Shown: positions 42,955 through 51,663, numbered from the stretch's first letter. The stretch: DNA of 56,253 nt from Leptospirillum sp. (GCA_027343785.1 DAHWKF010000143.1:1-56253); one strand, 5' to 3'. The notes: generated by a model from the letters alone, not told the origin. Numbers and translations are program-made.

Positions 42955-43138
42955 GGGCGTCCTGGGATGATTTTCTGACGTTCGGGAACAGGCGTCCTTC
43001 ACGAAACTGACCGGTGTGAAGGCGTATAACTGACGGACCGACGAAGCCCTCCACCGGGAAGAAAACGCTCGGGGGAATCGCCTCCCCGGCGACCGTAAGC
43101 GCAGCCCCCTTGAAGATCTTCCGGGGGGAAAGGCAGAC
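42955..43138 (+). promoter_or_regulatory. Long structured 5' leader, possible riboswitch-like element
   Basis: This gene-free leader can form at least three hairpins: CCTTCAC with GTGAAGG (42,996-43,022), GGGGA with TCCCC (43,072-43,087), and CCCCC with GGGGG around the palindrome GAAGATCTTC (43,105-43,128). The last one covers the G run that belongs to the ribosome site GGGGGGAAAGG just before ATG 43,139, so it could block translation. Short blocks in the order GGGAA, GGTGTGAA, ATAACTG, CACCGGGAAG and ACCGTAAG recall the layout of a cobalamin riboswitch, but the match is loose. A known class is not claimed. Confidence 0.4.
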
Positions 43139-46100
43139 ATGACGACAGCCAGTGACACCACCGACAATCCGGATACCCCTTCTCGCCTAGCCGGATTCCT
43201 GAAGGACGCCTTGAGGAATCTGGCCCGGCCGGAAGTGGAAAACCCTTTTTTTCCTCTCGCAGAGACGCTTGTCCGGCATTTTCCCGCTCTGGATCTGATC
43301 GTCTGCGCGAAATGGATCCCCGCAACGGATCAGATGGAAATCTTTTACTTCTCCGGTCCGTCTCCCCCCGATCCGGAAGACTTCCCGCATCCCTCCCTCC
43401 TGCCTCCTTTCAAAAGGCGCCTGGAAGAAGTCTTCCGGCACGAAACCCCCCTTTACTGGAAGATCGGCTCCGGAAACTCCGAAAAGGATTTCTCCGGATG
43501 GCCCGAAAGTTTGAATCTGTCTTTTTTCGCCCTCTTCCCCTTCAATCCGGGATTTCCGGAAGGTGATTTCTTTCTCCTTCTGGGCTCCAGGAGTTCCGCG
43601 TGCTTCTCGTCAATCGACAACCGCATCCCCTCCCTGATCACCCATCTGGCATCCCTCTTCCTGGCATCGATAGAGTCTTTCCCCCCCCGGGACGACCCGG
43701 AACAGGACCATCCGGAAGCATCCGGGACGGTGTTGGGGTTGACCGAGTCGCTTTCGTTGCTCGATGCCCTGTCTGATCCGGCATTTTTATGCGATACCGA
43801 CGGAACGATCCTTGGGGTCAACCGTGCCTTCAGGCGCGCCTGGGGCAACGAAGAAACCCTCTGGGCCGGCCAGAACTGGGCAACCCTTTTGCCGCACGCC
43901 ATCCGCACCGAGTGGGAGCGGTTTTTGAAAAACCTCCCGGGACAGGAAGAGGGCTTTTTGAAGGACATCACCCTGCCCTCCACCGGTCGCGGCGGTCAAA
44001 TGGTCCGGCTGTCGGTGTCGATGTGGAAAAACGCTTCCGGGCGAAACGTCCTTCTGGGATCGTTTTCGGATATTTCCGTCCAGATCCGTCTGGAAAAGCA
44101 TCTGAAAGAATCCGAGGAAAGGTATCGCCGGATGTTCCAGTTTGCCCCCGACGGACTTTTCCTGGCGGATCCCGAAACATTTTCGATCCTTGAAGGCAAT
44201 CCGATTTTTGCGGACATGACGGGCGATCACTTCCAGGAACTGCTACGGGAGCAATCGATGCTCTCGCTCTGGGATACCAACGAAAAAGATCTCCGGGACC
44301 TTGTCGGGCGACTTCGGCATTCGGGTTCACCCATCCAGAACCTCCACCGGAAACTCCGGCGAAAAGACGGGAAGTTTTTGCATACCAGCGCCAACCTGAC
44401 CCTGATTCCCGCCTCCGGCGAGAAAGAAACGCTGCTCGTTCAGATCCGGGATGTGACGGGGCAGACGGAGATGGAGGGGCTCAACCGGATCTTCGCCAAA
44501 ATCGACCGGATGCTGCTGGCCGGTTCTCCTGTCGACGCCCTGCTTGATGTCATCCTCCAGGGACTCCAGGACCTTTTTCCTTTCTTTTCCACACAATTCT
44601 TCGCCCCGAATCCGGACGGCTCCATCCGTCTCGTCCGTTCCGCATCCCGATCGGAAGAGTATCTGGCCGTCTCCCGGGAAATCGTCTCCTCCCTCCGCTG
44701 GAACGCTGAGGAGGCAGATAAGACATCCATCGGAATGGCTCTCAAAAGTCGCAGGACACGGATGATGATCGCGGAAACGGCATCCCCCCCTCTCCGGATG
44801 GTCTACCGGAATTTCGGGATTCGCTCGACTCTCTCCGTGCCGGTTCTCCGGGAGGACCCGTCACTTCCGTGGGGGACCCTCACGCTGACGCTGACCAGCG
44901 AAGAGCCTTTTTCCAACGATTTGCAGTCTGTCCTGGAAAAAATCGCATCCAAAATCTCCTTCGCGTTCTCCCGCCATCAGGAACTCTCCCGGATCCGGCT
45001 CCAAAAGACAGCGATGGAGTCCATCCCCACGCCCATGGCCATTACGGATTCCCGGGGCCGGGTCGAATGGGCCAATCGTGCCTATCTCAGGGGAAAGGGA
45101 GCGGAGGCACCCCACCTTTACGGAAGCGTGCCCGACATTTTGGTTCGATCCGGGGAACGGCGGGAACTATCGGAGCGGATCTGGTCGACCGTGGAGAACG
45201 GAACCTTCTTTTCGGAAGAAATCACATATCCCGAAGCGGAGGGGCCCTCCCGGATCATCGAAACCCTGGTTACCCCCCTGCGGGGGGAAGACGGCGTCAT
45301 CCGCCACCTGATCATCATCGAAAATGACGTTTCGGAAAAAAAACGACTCGAAAATTCCCTGAAAACCCAGGCATGGAGCGATCCTCTCACGGGGTTGCCC
45401 AACCGGACACACCTGGCCCTTCTGATGGAAGACGCCATCCGTCGATCCCGAATCTCGGGCAAGGCCATGGCCGTCTGTTTCCTGGATCTCGATAACTTCA
45501 AGCCCATCAACGACCGTATGGGTCACGCGTTCGGCGATCAGATACTGGTCGAACTTTCCGGCCGACTCCTCCATGCGGTCAGGAACCAGGACACTGTGGC
45601 CCGCCTGGGGGGGGACGAATTTGTCCTTCTCATGGAAGAGATCGGTCCGGAAACCCCTCCGGAATCGCTGGTGGCCCGCATTCTCGAATCCATCGCCCGA
45701 CCCTTTGACGAAGGGTCGGGCGGCATCTTCCTGACAGCCAGCATCGGCGTGACGGTTTATCCGGACGACCCGTCACCGGCCGACGTTCTTCTTCGCCACG
45801 CCGACCACGCGCTCTATCAGGCGAAAGAGTCCGGCAGAAACCGGTATGTTTTCTTCCGGAGCGACTCTCCGGACATCGTCGGGTCTACCGGATCCGCTTT
45901 AGCGCGTCCACCCGAAGACAGTCTGGAAGAAAGCGACCTTGTGTTTGAGCCCGAAGCGGACCTGTCCACCGGTCAGCTCTCCCTTCTGGCACTGAGGCAC
46001 CTTTCTGATGACTCGCGGGAAGGCGACGATCCCGCCGGAAGATACCCGCCGATTTCCGGCCGATGGCACCGGACGCTGGAAAGAAGCCGGCTCATGATCC

Positions 46101-47041
46101 GGTTCGGACTGCAGACCCTCTCCCGGCTGTCCTCAAACGATTCGTCCCTGAAAATCAGCGTACCGGTCGACGCGCCATTGCTCACCGATCCGCGATTCCT
46201 CCCCGGGCTGGAAAAACTGCTCCGGGAGACCCCCCTGCCGGGACCGGACCGGTTCGGTCTGGATCTGCGTTCGACCATGAGCGTGGAGAAGCGGCACGAT
46301 CTCAAGAACCTTCTTTCACGCTACCGGGATATGGGCCTGTTCCTGTGTCTTGACGATTGCACCGAGCGGTCTCTGCACCAGATGGATCAGATCCGTTCCT
46401 GGCCCGTCAACCGCATTCGTCTGCATCCGTCTTTGACGCGCCAGATTTCCGACAAGGCCGACGCCCTCGTCATTTTCCACAGCACGGCGCACTTGGCCCA
46501 GGTCCACGGGATAGACACCGTAGCGGCCGGCGTGACCGACCGGGAGACACTCCATCTGATCGACCACGCGGGGATCCGGTTCATCCAGGGACCGATACTT
46601 TCGCCCCCTCTCTCTCCGGAGACTCTCCCGGAATTTCTGTCCGACTTCTTTTTTACCCAACCCTCACCGGGCTCATCCGAGGTCCTGCCGGATTTCTATC
46701 TTCTTCTGGGCACCATGGATCATCAGAGGGTCATCCGGAGACTCTTGGAGATGCTGGATGGAGGACGTCCCTTTCCCTACCCGATGGAACAGGTCAACGA
46801 TCCCGGAAGCTGTCGCCTGGGAAGATGGCTGGATTCTTCAAGAACAGACCCTGTCGCAGAACTCCCCCTTTTTCGCGAAATCCTCCAGACGCATCTTCAG
46901 GCCCACAAGCTGACCGCCCGGATCCTTCATCTCCACGCCGAAGGAAAAATGGAGGCGGCCCGGTCGCTCGTCCCCGAAATCCTGGCTTGCCGGGACAAAA
47001 TCGTCGAAAACCTGCGGGCGATTCCCTCCCGGGCCCGTTGA
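43139..47041 (+). CDS. Multidomain GAF/PAS-GGDEF-degenerate EAL protein with C-terminal CZB zinc-binding domain
   Basis: Cytoplasmic signalling protein of 1300 residues without membrane helices. Order: GAF-like region (about 40-180), PAS (200-315), PAS (325-445), GAF (450-615), PAS (620-735), GGDEF (742-908), a degenerate EAL domain (930-1170) and CZB (1185-1300). The cyclase motif RLGGDEF (822-828) is intact and an RxxD inhibitory site (815-818) lies five residues before GGDEF, so diguanylate cyclase activity is likely. The EAL part has lost its EAL motif and most metal ligands but keeps shape cues such as VAAGV and FIQGPILSPPL. The CZB ligands His1195, Cys1225, His1252 and His1256 have the same spacing (30, 27, 4) as in E. 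coli DgcZ. Domain limits are estimates; the ligand that drives the GAF/PAS parts is unknown. Confidence 0.9.
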   Translation: MTTASDTTDNPDTPSRLAGFLKDALRNLARPEVENPFFPLAETLVRHFPALDLIVCAKWIPATDQMEIFYFSGPSPPDPEDFPHPSLLPPFKRRLEEVFRHETPLYWKIGSGNSEKDFSGWPESLNLSFFALFPFNPGFPEGDFFLLLGSRSSACFSSIDNRIPSLITHLASLFLASIESFPPRDDPEQDHPEASGTVLGLTESLSLLDALSDPAFLCDTDGTILGVNRAFRRAWGNEETLWAGQNWATLLPHAIRTEWERFLKNLPGQEEGFLKDITLPSTGRGGQMVRLSVSMWKNASGRNVLLGSFSDISVQIRLEKHLKESEERYRRMFQFAPDGLFLADPETFSILEGNPIFADMTGDHFQELLREQSMLSLWDTNEKDLRDLVGRLRHSGSPIQNLHRKLRRKDGKFLHTSANLTLIPASGEKETLLVQIRDVTGQTEMEGLNRIFAKIDRMLLAGSPVDALLDVILQGLQDLFPFFSTQFFAPNPDGSIRLVRSASRSEEYLAVSREIVSSLRWNAEEADKTSIGMALKSRRTRMMIAETASPPLRMVYRNFGIRSTLSVPVLREDPSLPWGTLTLTLTSEEPFSNDLQSVLEKIASKISFAFSRHQELSRIRLQKTAMESIPTPMAITDSRGRVEWANRAYLRGKGAEAPHLYGSVPDILVRSGERRELSERIWSTVENGTFFSEEITYPEAEGPSRIIETLVTPLRGEDGVIRHLIIIENDVSEKKRLENSLKTQAWSDPLTGLPNRTHLALLMEDAIRRSRISGKAMAVCFLDLDNFKPINDRMGHAFGDQILVELSGRLLHAVRNQDTVARLGGDEFVLLMEEIGPETPPESLVARILESIARPFDEGSGGIFLTASIGVTVYPDDPSPADVLLRHADHALYQAKESGRNRYVFFRSDSPDIVGSTGSALARPPEDSLEESDLVFEPEADLSTGQLSLLALRHLSDDSREGDDPAGRYPPISGRWHRTLERSRLMIRFGLQTLSRLSSNDSSLKISVPVDAPLLTDPRFLPGLEKLLRETPLPGPDRFGLDLRSTMSVEKRHDLKNLLSRYRDMGLFLCLDDCTERSLHQMDQIRSWPVNRIRLHPSLTRQISDKADALVIFHSTAHLAQVHGIDTVAAGVTDRETLHLIDHAGIRFIQGPILSPPLSPETLPEFLSDFFFTQPSPGSSEVLPDFYLLLGTMDHQRVIRRLLEMLDGGRPFPYPMEQVNDPGSCRLGRWLDSSRTDPVAELPLFREILQTHLQAHKLTARILHLHAEGKMEAARSLVPEILACRDKIVENLRAIPSRAR

Positions 47042-47143
47042 AATCCGTCCTGCAAACCACCCGGAGTCGATCCCCTCAAGTCCCGGACCTTTCCGTCCGA
47101 GAAGAGAGCAGGAAACGATTCCGGATCCCGTTCATTACCCATT

Positions 47144-47166
47144 CTTGCCTGTCAATGACAGGCAAG
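47144..47166 (+). repeat. Perfect inverted repeat in the leader of the outer-membrane protein gene
   Basis: CTTGCCTGTC-AAT-GACAGGCAAG forms a perfect 10-bp stem with a three-base loop. It ends 22 bases before the ATG at 47,189 and 9 bases before its ribosome site AAGGAG. No T run follows, so it is more likely a leader hairpin or protein-binding site than a terminator of the preceding gene. The 147-base gap has no other feature that I can see. Confidence 0.6.
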
Positions 47167-47188
47167 ACACCCATCAAGGAGTCACGAC

Positions 47189-47872
47189 ATGAATGCCCAA
47201 CGTGCCAATATCCGCTCAAAGGATCGCTCCATCTGGGGGAGTCTCCTCCTTGCAGTTGGCCTTTTTCTTCTCCTGACAGCTCCCCGGGAAGCCGGAGCCG
47301 CGACTTCAGGAAGCGGAGCCTGGAACCTTCTTCTGTTCGGGAACTATGACCTCTCTACCCTGGATACGGGGAACGTCTCGAACAACCAGATCTATAACAC
47401 CGCCTTGTCGGCGACGGGACAAGCCACCTCTTTTGCCAACAGCTTCCAGAACGGATACGGTGCGGGCCTGGCCGTCGCCTACTGGTTCAACGACGTCTTC
47501 GCTTTCCGGGTGGGCGTCCAGGGGAATTTCTTCGAGGGCAAGGGAGAATCGGCTTTTTCCGGCAACTCCGTTCAGTCTGCCCCCATTTTTGGCGGGTTCG
47601 AAGCGAAGCTTTACGGCAACACCGATTATTTTCTCTATGGGGTGATCGACGGCGGGGCGGCTTACGAAGAAACTGTCAGCGGCTCTTCCCCCACCCTCTC
47701 CAACTACCTGAATCACGGGTGGTCGGCGTACGGGGACGTGGGTCTGGGCATGAACCTCGACTGGGTTTTTGTCGAAGTGAAATTTGCCTACATGCCCCAG
47801 TTCGTTCCCGCCTATTCACACGGGCAAAACGGCTTCTATTATATACCGTTGACCGCCGGATTCAATTTCTGA
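47189..47872 (+). CDS. Outer-membrane beta-barrel-like protein, unknown function
   Basis: Protein of 227 residues with a cleavable signal peptide (hydrophobic core LLLAVGLFLLLTAP; likely cut after Ala-Gly-Ala near residue 37). The mature part is rich in Gly, Asn, Tyr and Phe with alternating strand patterns (GYGAGLAVAYWFNDVFAFRVGVQGNFF, DYFLYGVIDGGAAY, WVFVEVKFAYMPQFVP) and ends in GFNF, with the terminal Phe that marks many outer-membrane barrels. AAGGAG lies 7 bases before ATG 47189. I do not recognise a named family; it resembles small OmpA/OmpW-type eight-strand barrels in size. It may or may not share a transcript with the cyclic-di-GMP gene upstream. Confidence 0.75.
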   Translation: MNAQRANIRSKDRSIWGSLLLAVGLFLLLTAPREAGAATSGSGAWNLLLFGNYDLSTLDTGNVSNNQIYNTALSATGQATSFANSFQNGYGAGLAVAYWFNDVFAFRVGVQGNFFEGKGESAFSGNSVQSAPIFGGFEAKLYGNTDYFLYGVIDGGAAYEETVSGSSPTLSNYLNHGWSAYGDVGLGMNLDWVFVEVKFAYMPQFVPAYSHGQNGFYYIPLTAGFNF

Positions 47873-47918
47873 CACCGTTTCGGGCGACAGGGGGCGGAGA
47901 TCCGAACGGGAGACCGCA

Positions 47919-47951
47919 GGGTGGACCGTCCCCGTCATAACATGTCCACCC
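47919..47951. terminator. Hairpin between convergent genes, possible bidirectional terminator
   Basis: GGGTGGAC (47,919-47,926) pairs with GTCCACCC (47,944-47,951) around a 17-base loop. It sits between the barrel gene (ends 47,872) and the convergent phosphoesterase gene (ends 47,957). There is no T run on either side, so the terminator role is uncertain. Confidence 0.35.
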
Positions 47952-47956
47952 CCGGC

Positions 47957-49114
47957 TCACCGGCCGGAAAGGGTGACAAGCTCCACCGCCGGCGAAACAC
48001 CCAGCCTGACAGGCACCCCGAAATACCCTGTTCCCACATTGACAAGGAGCCACTGGGCTCCTCCCCCCGCCTCCCGGCGAAACAGCCCCTGGTCGAAATC
48101 ATAAAAAAAGGACGCCAGGCTCCATCCTGAAAAAGGAAGACCGATCTGCCCACCATGTGTGTGCCCGGACAACGTCAGTGTCGCGGGGTAGGAACGGAGG
48201 GATTCCCAGAGGGACGGGTTATGCGCCAGAACAACCACCATGTCTCCCGGCCCGGGGGAAACATGCTGGAACGCCTTGGCCGGGTCCGGTCCACCGCCAT
48301 CCGGACCTTCCGCGGAGGCGGGGTCGCTGACACCGACCACATACAGGGTCTGTCCATTCCGGGTCACCCGTGCCGATCGGTTTTCAAGCACCATCCAACC
48401 GTTTTCCTCAAGCCTTTTCGCCACCGTGCTTCCATCGATCCAGTATTCATGGTTGCCCAGGATGGCAAAAACCCCTTCCCGTGGCTGCACGTCCCCGAAG
48501 TGCGAGAAAAATTTCTCCAGCTCCTCAAGTTTCCTGTCGATCATGTCCCCGGTGAAGACCAGAATATCGTACGGAAGATGGTCGATGGTCCTGCGCAACC
48601 TTTTGAGCGTCGCGTCCGATTCGAAAATCCCCACATGGATATCGGACAGCTGCAGGATCCGAAACCCTTCAAGCTCCTGTCCGAGTCCGGGGATCGAAAG
48701 GGTCCGCCGGTGAACGTCGGGACCGCGAAACCGCTGGAACAGCACCAGTCCAGCCACCAAAAGGACGGATCCCAGAATCCACCCGGCCTGACGCGCTGGA
48801 GGGATCACCCCCGCGCCCCCCCCGTGTCCCCGGAGGATGGAAAGCACTGTTTCCCCCCCGAAGAGAACCCCGAGCGACAGAAGCGAAAGACCGGAGAGAA
48901 AGAAGTATCCAAAAAAGAGGGGCATCAACCAGAGAGGACGGGGCCAACCCCGCGCGAACGCCAGGTTCAGGTAAAGGGGCATCGACAGGGTCACCAGGAG
49001 AAACAGGGCGATTCCCCCGTCCGAAACGCCCAGGCGCCCAAACCAAACAGCCATCCCGGCCTGCAGGAGGGCATACCCTCCAAAAACCAGAATGACAAAA
49101 GTCCGGATGCGCAT
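47957..49114 (-). CDS. Membrane-anchored metallophosphoesterase (YkuE/YaeI-like)
   Basis: Calcineurin-like phosphoesterase of about 385 residues with four N-terminal membrane helices (within residues 1-130) and a C-terminal catalytic domain. Metal-site motifs are LQLSDIHVGIFE, VFTGDMIDRK, ILGNHEYW, VVLAHNP and SGHTHGGQIGLP, all complete. Related proteins cleave UDP-diacylglucosamine or other phospho-lipids, but the substrate here is unknown. The ATG at 49114 is preferred to TTG 49150, which begins inside the end of mlaD. It is the last gene behind mlaD, so a link with lipid transport or turnover is plausible. Confidence 0.87.
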   Translation of the reverse strand: MRIRTFVILVFGGYALLQAGMAVWFGRLGVSDGGIALFLLVTLSMPLYLNLAFARGWPRPLWLMPLFFGYFFLSGLSLLSLGVLFGGETVLSILRGHGGGAGVIPPARQAGWILGSVLLVAGLVLFQRFRGPDVHRRTLSIPGLGQELEGFRILQLSDIHVGIFESDATLKRLRRTIDHLPYDILVFTGDMIDRKLEELEKFFSHFGDVQPREGVFAILGNHEYWIDGSTVAKRLEENGWMVLENRSARVTRNGQTLYVVGVSDPASAEGPDGGGPDPAKAFQHVSPGPGDMVVVLAHNPSLWESLRSYPATLTLSGHTHGGQIGLPFSGWSLASFFYDFDQGLFRREAGGGAQWLLVNVGTGYFGVPVRLGVSPAVELVTLSGR

Positions 49115-49146
49115 ACCTCCTCTTCCCCGCCTTCCCCTGTTCCGAC

Positions 49147-50124
49147 TCAAAACACATGCACCTGGACGGAAAAGTATCGGCGCGGGTCTTTCTTCATGTC
49201 GTCGAGAAGGGCGTTGACCCGGTCGAGCGTCGCGTCCATTTTCTGTCCCATCGCCGGATCCACCAAGAGCTGGCCTGCGGTTCCCTTCCCCGCCCCAAGA
49301 TTTTTGAGGATACCCGCCAGATCGTGGATGGATTCCCTGAGATCGGCCGCCGTCCGGGGATCACGGGACAACACCCCCAGGGATCCCCGGGGATCGTCGA
49401 GAGACGCCATCACACCGTCCAGGTGCCGGAGGATCTTCTTCAGCCTGACGTCCATCTCCTTCGAATGGATCAGGGAAGAAACAGGCCCGTCCCCCTTGTC
49501 GATGCCGGTCGCCACCCGCCGTATCTCCTTCGACGCCGCTTCCAGATTGTCATACAGTTCCGGACGCGTCATGAAGCGTCCGACAGTCCCCTGCCCCGCA
49601 CGCACCTGTTCCATCAGCCCCTGGATGGAAATGGTCAGATCCTGAAGATTCTTGACCAGATCCGATCCCTTTCCGAGAACCTTTTCCATGGTCAGCGTGG
49701 CTTTCCCGGGAATCGGAAGGGCGGGGTTGATCGGACCCTTCGAGATGTCCCCGGGAATCAGTTCGAGCACCTTGACGCCCATCAGCCCCTGCGTGCGGAT
49801 GACCGCCACCGTTTCCTCGGACAGATCCTTGAGGCGGGCGGCGGAGAGACGGATCCTCACCTGGATCAGCTGCCGGTTGTGGTAGCGGACGAAATGGATG
49901 GATTTGACAAATCCGCTGTTCATCCCGGATATCCGGACCGGCGCACCGACGTTGAGGCCATGGACATTGTCGAACAGGATTGTCAGGGGCACCTGTTTGG
50001 AAAACAGGTTCTGCACCTTTCCGTAGGACACGATCGCCAGTGCCCCGAGAAAAAAGCTGATCCCGACAATCACCCCCACTCGGATTTCGGACAGCTTCAG
50101 GTTGCTGCTCCGTTTCATCGCCAC
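49147..50124 (-). CDS. mlaD: MlaD/MCE-domain lipid-transport protein
   Basis: Periplasm-facing substrate-binding subunit of a Mla-type phospholipid transporter, about 325 residues. One membrane helix near the N-terminus (IRVGVIVGISFFLGALAIVSYG) precedes the MCE domain (VPLTILFDNVHGLNVGAPVRISGMNSGFVKSIHF, about residues 45-130, with GLMGVKVLELIPG). A long helical region with repeated pattern follows. GTG 50124 has GGAGG 7 bases upstream, a better site than ATG 50118; the frame opens at 50154. It follows mlaF by 43 bases. The order E-F-D matches the common core of the system; mlaB and mlaC are not seen. Confidence 0.9.
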   Translation of the reverse strand: MAMKRSSNLKLSEIRVGVIVGISFFLGALAIVSYGKVQNLFSKQVPLTILFDNVHGLNVGAPVRISGMNSGFVKSIHFVRYHNRQLIQVRIRLSAARLKDLSEETVAVIRTQGLMGVKVLELIPGDISKGPINPALPIPGKATLTMEKVLGKGSDLVKNLQDLTISIQGLMEQVRAGQGTVGRFMTRPELYDNLEAASKEIRRVATGIDKGDGPVSSLIHSKEMDVRLKKILRHLDGVMASLDDPRGSLGVLSRDPRTAADLRESIHDLAGILKNLGAGKGTAGQLLVDPAMGQKMDATLDRVNALLDDMKKDPRRYFSVQVHVF

Positions 50125-50167
50125 CGGATGACCTCCATCTGTATTGTGCCCCACCAGGATCCCGCCG

Positions 50168-50890
50168 TCATGTCGACAGGAACGTCCTGATAAACGGATC
50201 TTTCGATTCCTCGATCGTCTTTCGGTCCCCCGTCAGGATGACTTTCGAATCATGGATGAAGGAGAACAGGTCTCCCACCCGAAACGCGTCATGCAGGTCA
50301 TGCGTCACCACCAGGCTCATGACCCTGAACTCCGCCTGGACTTGACGGATCAAGTCACAGATCGACCGGGAGGTGAAAGGGTCCAGACCTGTGGTGGGCT
50401 CGTCATACAGCATGACCTTGGGATCCTGTGGGGCCATCGCCCGGGCGATGGCGACCCGCCGCTTCATGCCGCCGGAAAGGGCTTCCGGCCGCTTGTCGAT
50501 CACATCCTCCAGCTTGACAAATCGCAGAAGCGTCCGGACCCTCTCCTCGATCCGGTCGTCCGGCCAGTCCGTGTGCTCCCAGAGCCAGAACCCGACATTC
50601 TCCCCCACTGTCAGGGAGTCGAACAGGGCGCCCTCCTGAAAAACCATCCCGATCCGCTGTCGGTACAGCAGGATGTCCTTTTCGTCCAGATCACCGACAC
50701 TGTCCCCGTCGACGGTGATCCGTCCGGACATGGGGTGCAGGATCCCCAAAACGCCTTTCAGCAGGGTGGATTTTCCCGACCCGCTGTCGCCAAGGATCAC
50801 CATGGTCTTGCCTTCAGGCACAGCGATGTTGATGTCGCTCACCACGACCTTGTCTCCATAGCCCAATGAAACAGATTCAAACTGGATCAT
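50168..50890 (-). CDS. mlaF: ABC transporter ATPase, MlaF-type
   Basis: Cytoplasmic ATPase that powers Mla-type lipid transport, 240 residues from ATG 50890. Walker A is LGDSGSGKSTLL, the Q-loop is RIGMVFQEGALFDSLTVGENV, the ABC signature is LSGGMKRRVAIARAM, and Walker B is VMLYDEPTTGLDP, all canonical; LSGGMKRR is typical of MlaF. The open frame reaches 51034 but upstream of 50890 it only shadows mlaE. The ATG shares its A with the mlaE TGA (TGATG). Confidence 0.95.
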   Translation of the reverse strand: MIQFESVSLGYGDKVVVSDINIAVPEGKTMVILGDSGSGKSTLLKGVLGILHPMSGRITVDGDSVGDLDEKDILLYRQRIGMVFQEGALFDSLTVGENVGFWLWEHTDWPDDRIEERVRTLLRFVKLEDVIDKRPEALSGGMKRRVAIARAMAPQDPKVMLYDEPTTGLDPFTSRSICDLIRQVQAEFRVMSLVVTHDLHDAFRVGDLFSFIHDSKVILTGDRKTIEESKDPFIRTFLST

Positions 50891-51663
50891 CAGGACAGGC
50901 CCCAGATATTGATCAGCAATTTGGACAAAAGGAAGTTGGCCACCAGAATCCAGATAGCGGCAGCCACGACGGCCTTGGTCACGCTGCGTCCTACGCCATA
51001 GGCGCCTCCCGAGGACCTGATCCCGTAGAAGCAACCGATGGAGGTCAGGATGAACCCGAAAAACACGGGTTTCAAAAAGGCGTTTGTCAGGTTCTGGGCC
51101 GTCAGGGCATCGCGGACACCAGACCAGAACAGGGGCGCCGGCACATGGCCGATGGCCGTTGAAATTCCCATGCCCGCCAACAGGGCCAGAAAGTCACCGG
51201 AGATGCTCAGGATCGGCATCATGACGATACCGGCAAAGATCCGGGGCGCCACCAGACGATCCAGGGGGTCCACCCCCATCACCCTCAATGCGTCGATTTG
51301 CTGGGTGGCGTTCATCATCCCCAGCTCCGACGAAATGCCGGCGGTCACCCGGGCGAGCATGACCAGAGAGGCGAGAACGGGGCCCATATCGCGGATGATG
51401 GAGGTCGTGACCACCTTGCCCAGAAGGGCCCTCGCCCCGTAGGGCGCCATGACGACCTCAAACTGGAGGGCCATGTCGAGGCCGGCAAAAATGCTGGCCA
51501 AAAAGACAATCGGAATGGAACCCACACCGATCCGATCCATCTGGATCAGCGTGTCCCCTGTCCGGAAATGGGTCAGCATATAGCGGAACCCCTTGAACAC
51601 CATGAGCGCAAAATCCCCCACGGTTTCAACGATATCCGCCATTTTTTCCAGGAAGAGCTTCAT
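50890..51663 (-). CDS. mlaE: MlaE-type ABC transporter permease
   Basis: Inner-membrane permease of the Mla lipid transporter, 257 residues with about five to six membrane helices. Family segments include GSIPIVFLASIFAGLDMALQF, RDMGPVLASLVMLARVTAGISSELGMMNATQQIDALRVMGVDPL and RSSGGAYGVGRSVTKAVVAAAIWILVANFLLS. ATG 51663 lies directly next to the nfo stop. It is the first of mlaE-mlaF-mlaD, and probably shares a transcript with nfo. Confidence 0.95.
   Translation of the reverse strand: MKLFLEKMADIVETVGDFALMVFKGFRYMLTHFRTGDTLIQMDRIGVGSIPIVFLASIFAGLDMALQFEVVMAPYGARALLGKVVTTSIIRDMGPVLASLVMLARVTAGISSELGMMNATQQIDALRVMGVDPLDRLVAPRIFAGIVMMPILSISGDFLALLAGMGISTAIGHVPAPLFWSGVRDALTAQNLTNAFLKPVFFGFILTSIGCFYGIRSSGGAYGVGRSVTKAVVAAAIWILVANFLLSKLLINIWGLS

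Noticed and set aside
41795..43054. 419-residue open frame on the minus strand
   Set aside because: It lies antisense over pdxA, which is a certain gene, and shows no recognisable protein motif; it is a shadow of a GC-rich coding strand.
42955..43138. Cyclic-di-GMP riboswitch (GEMM type) before the GGDEF gene
   Set aside because: I looked for the GEMM core blocks and did not find them in order; only a loose cobalamin-like pattern remains.
46357..47349. 330-residue open frame on the plus strand
   Set aside because: Runs out of frame through the end of the GGDEF gene and into the barrel gene; Pro/Arg/Ser-rich and not protein-like.
48155..49645. 496-residue open frame on the plus strand
   Set aside because: Antisense to the metallophosphoesterase and mlaD; low-complexity Pro/Arg/Ser composition and no domain.
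49156..50190. 344-residue open frame on the plus strand
   Set aside because: Antisense shadow of mlaD, His/Arg/Pro rich, no family resemblance.
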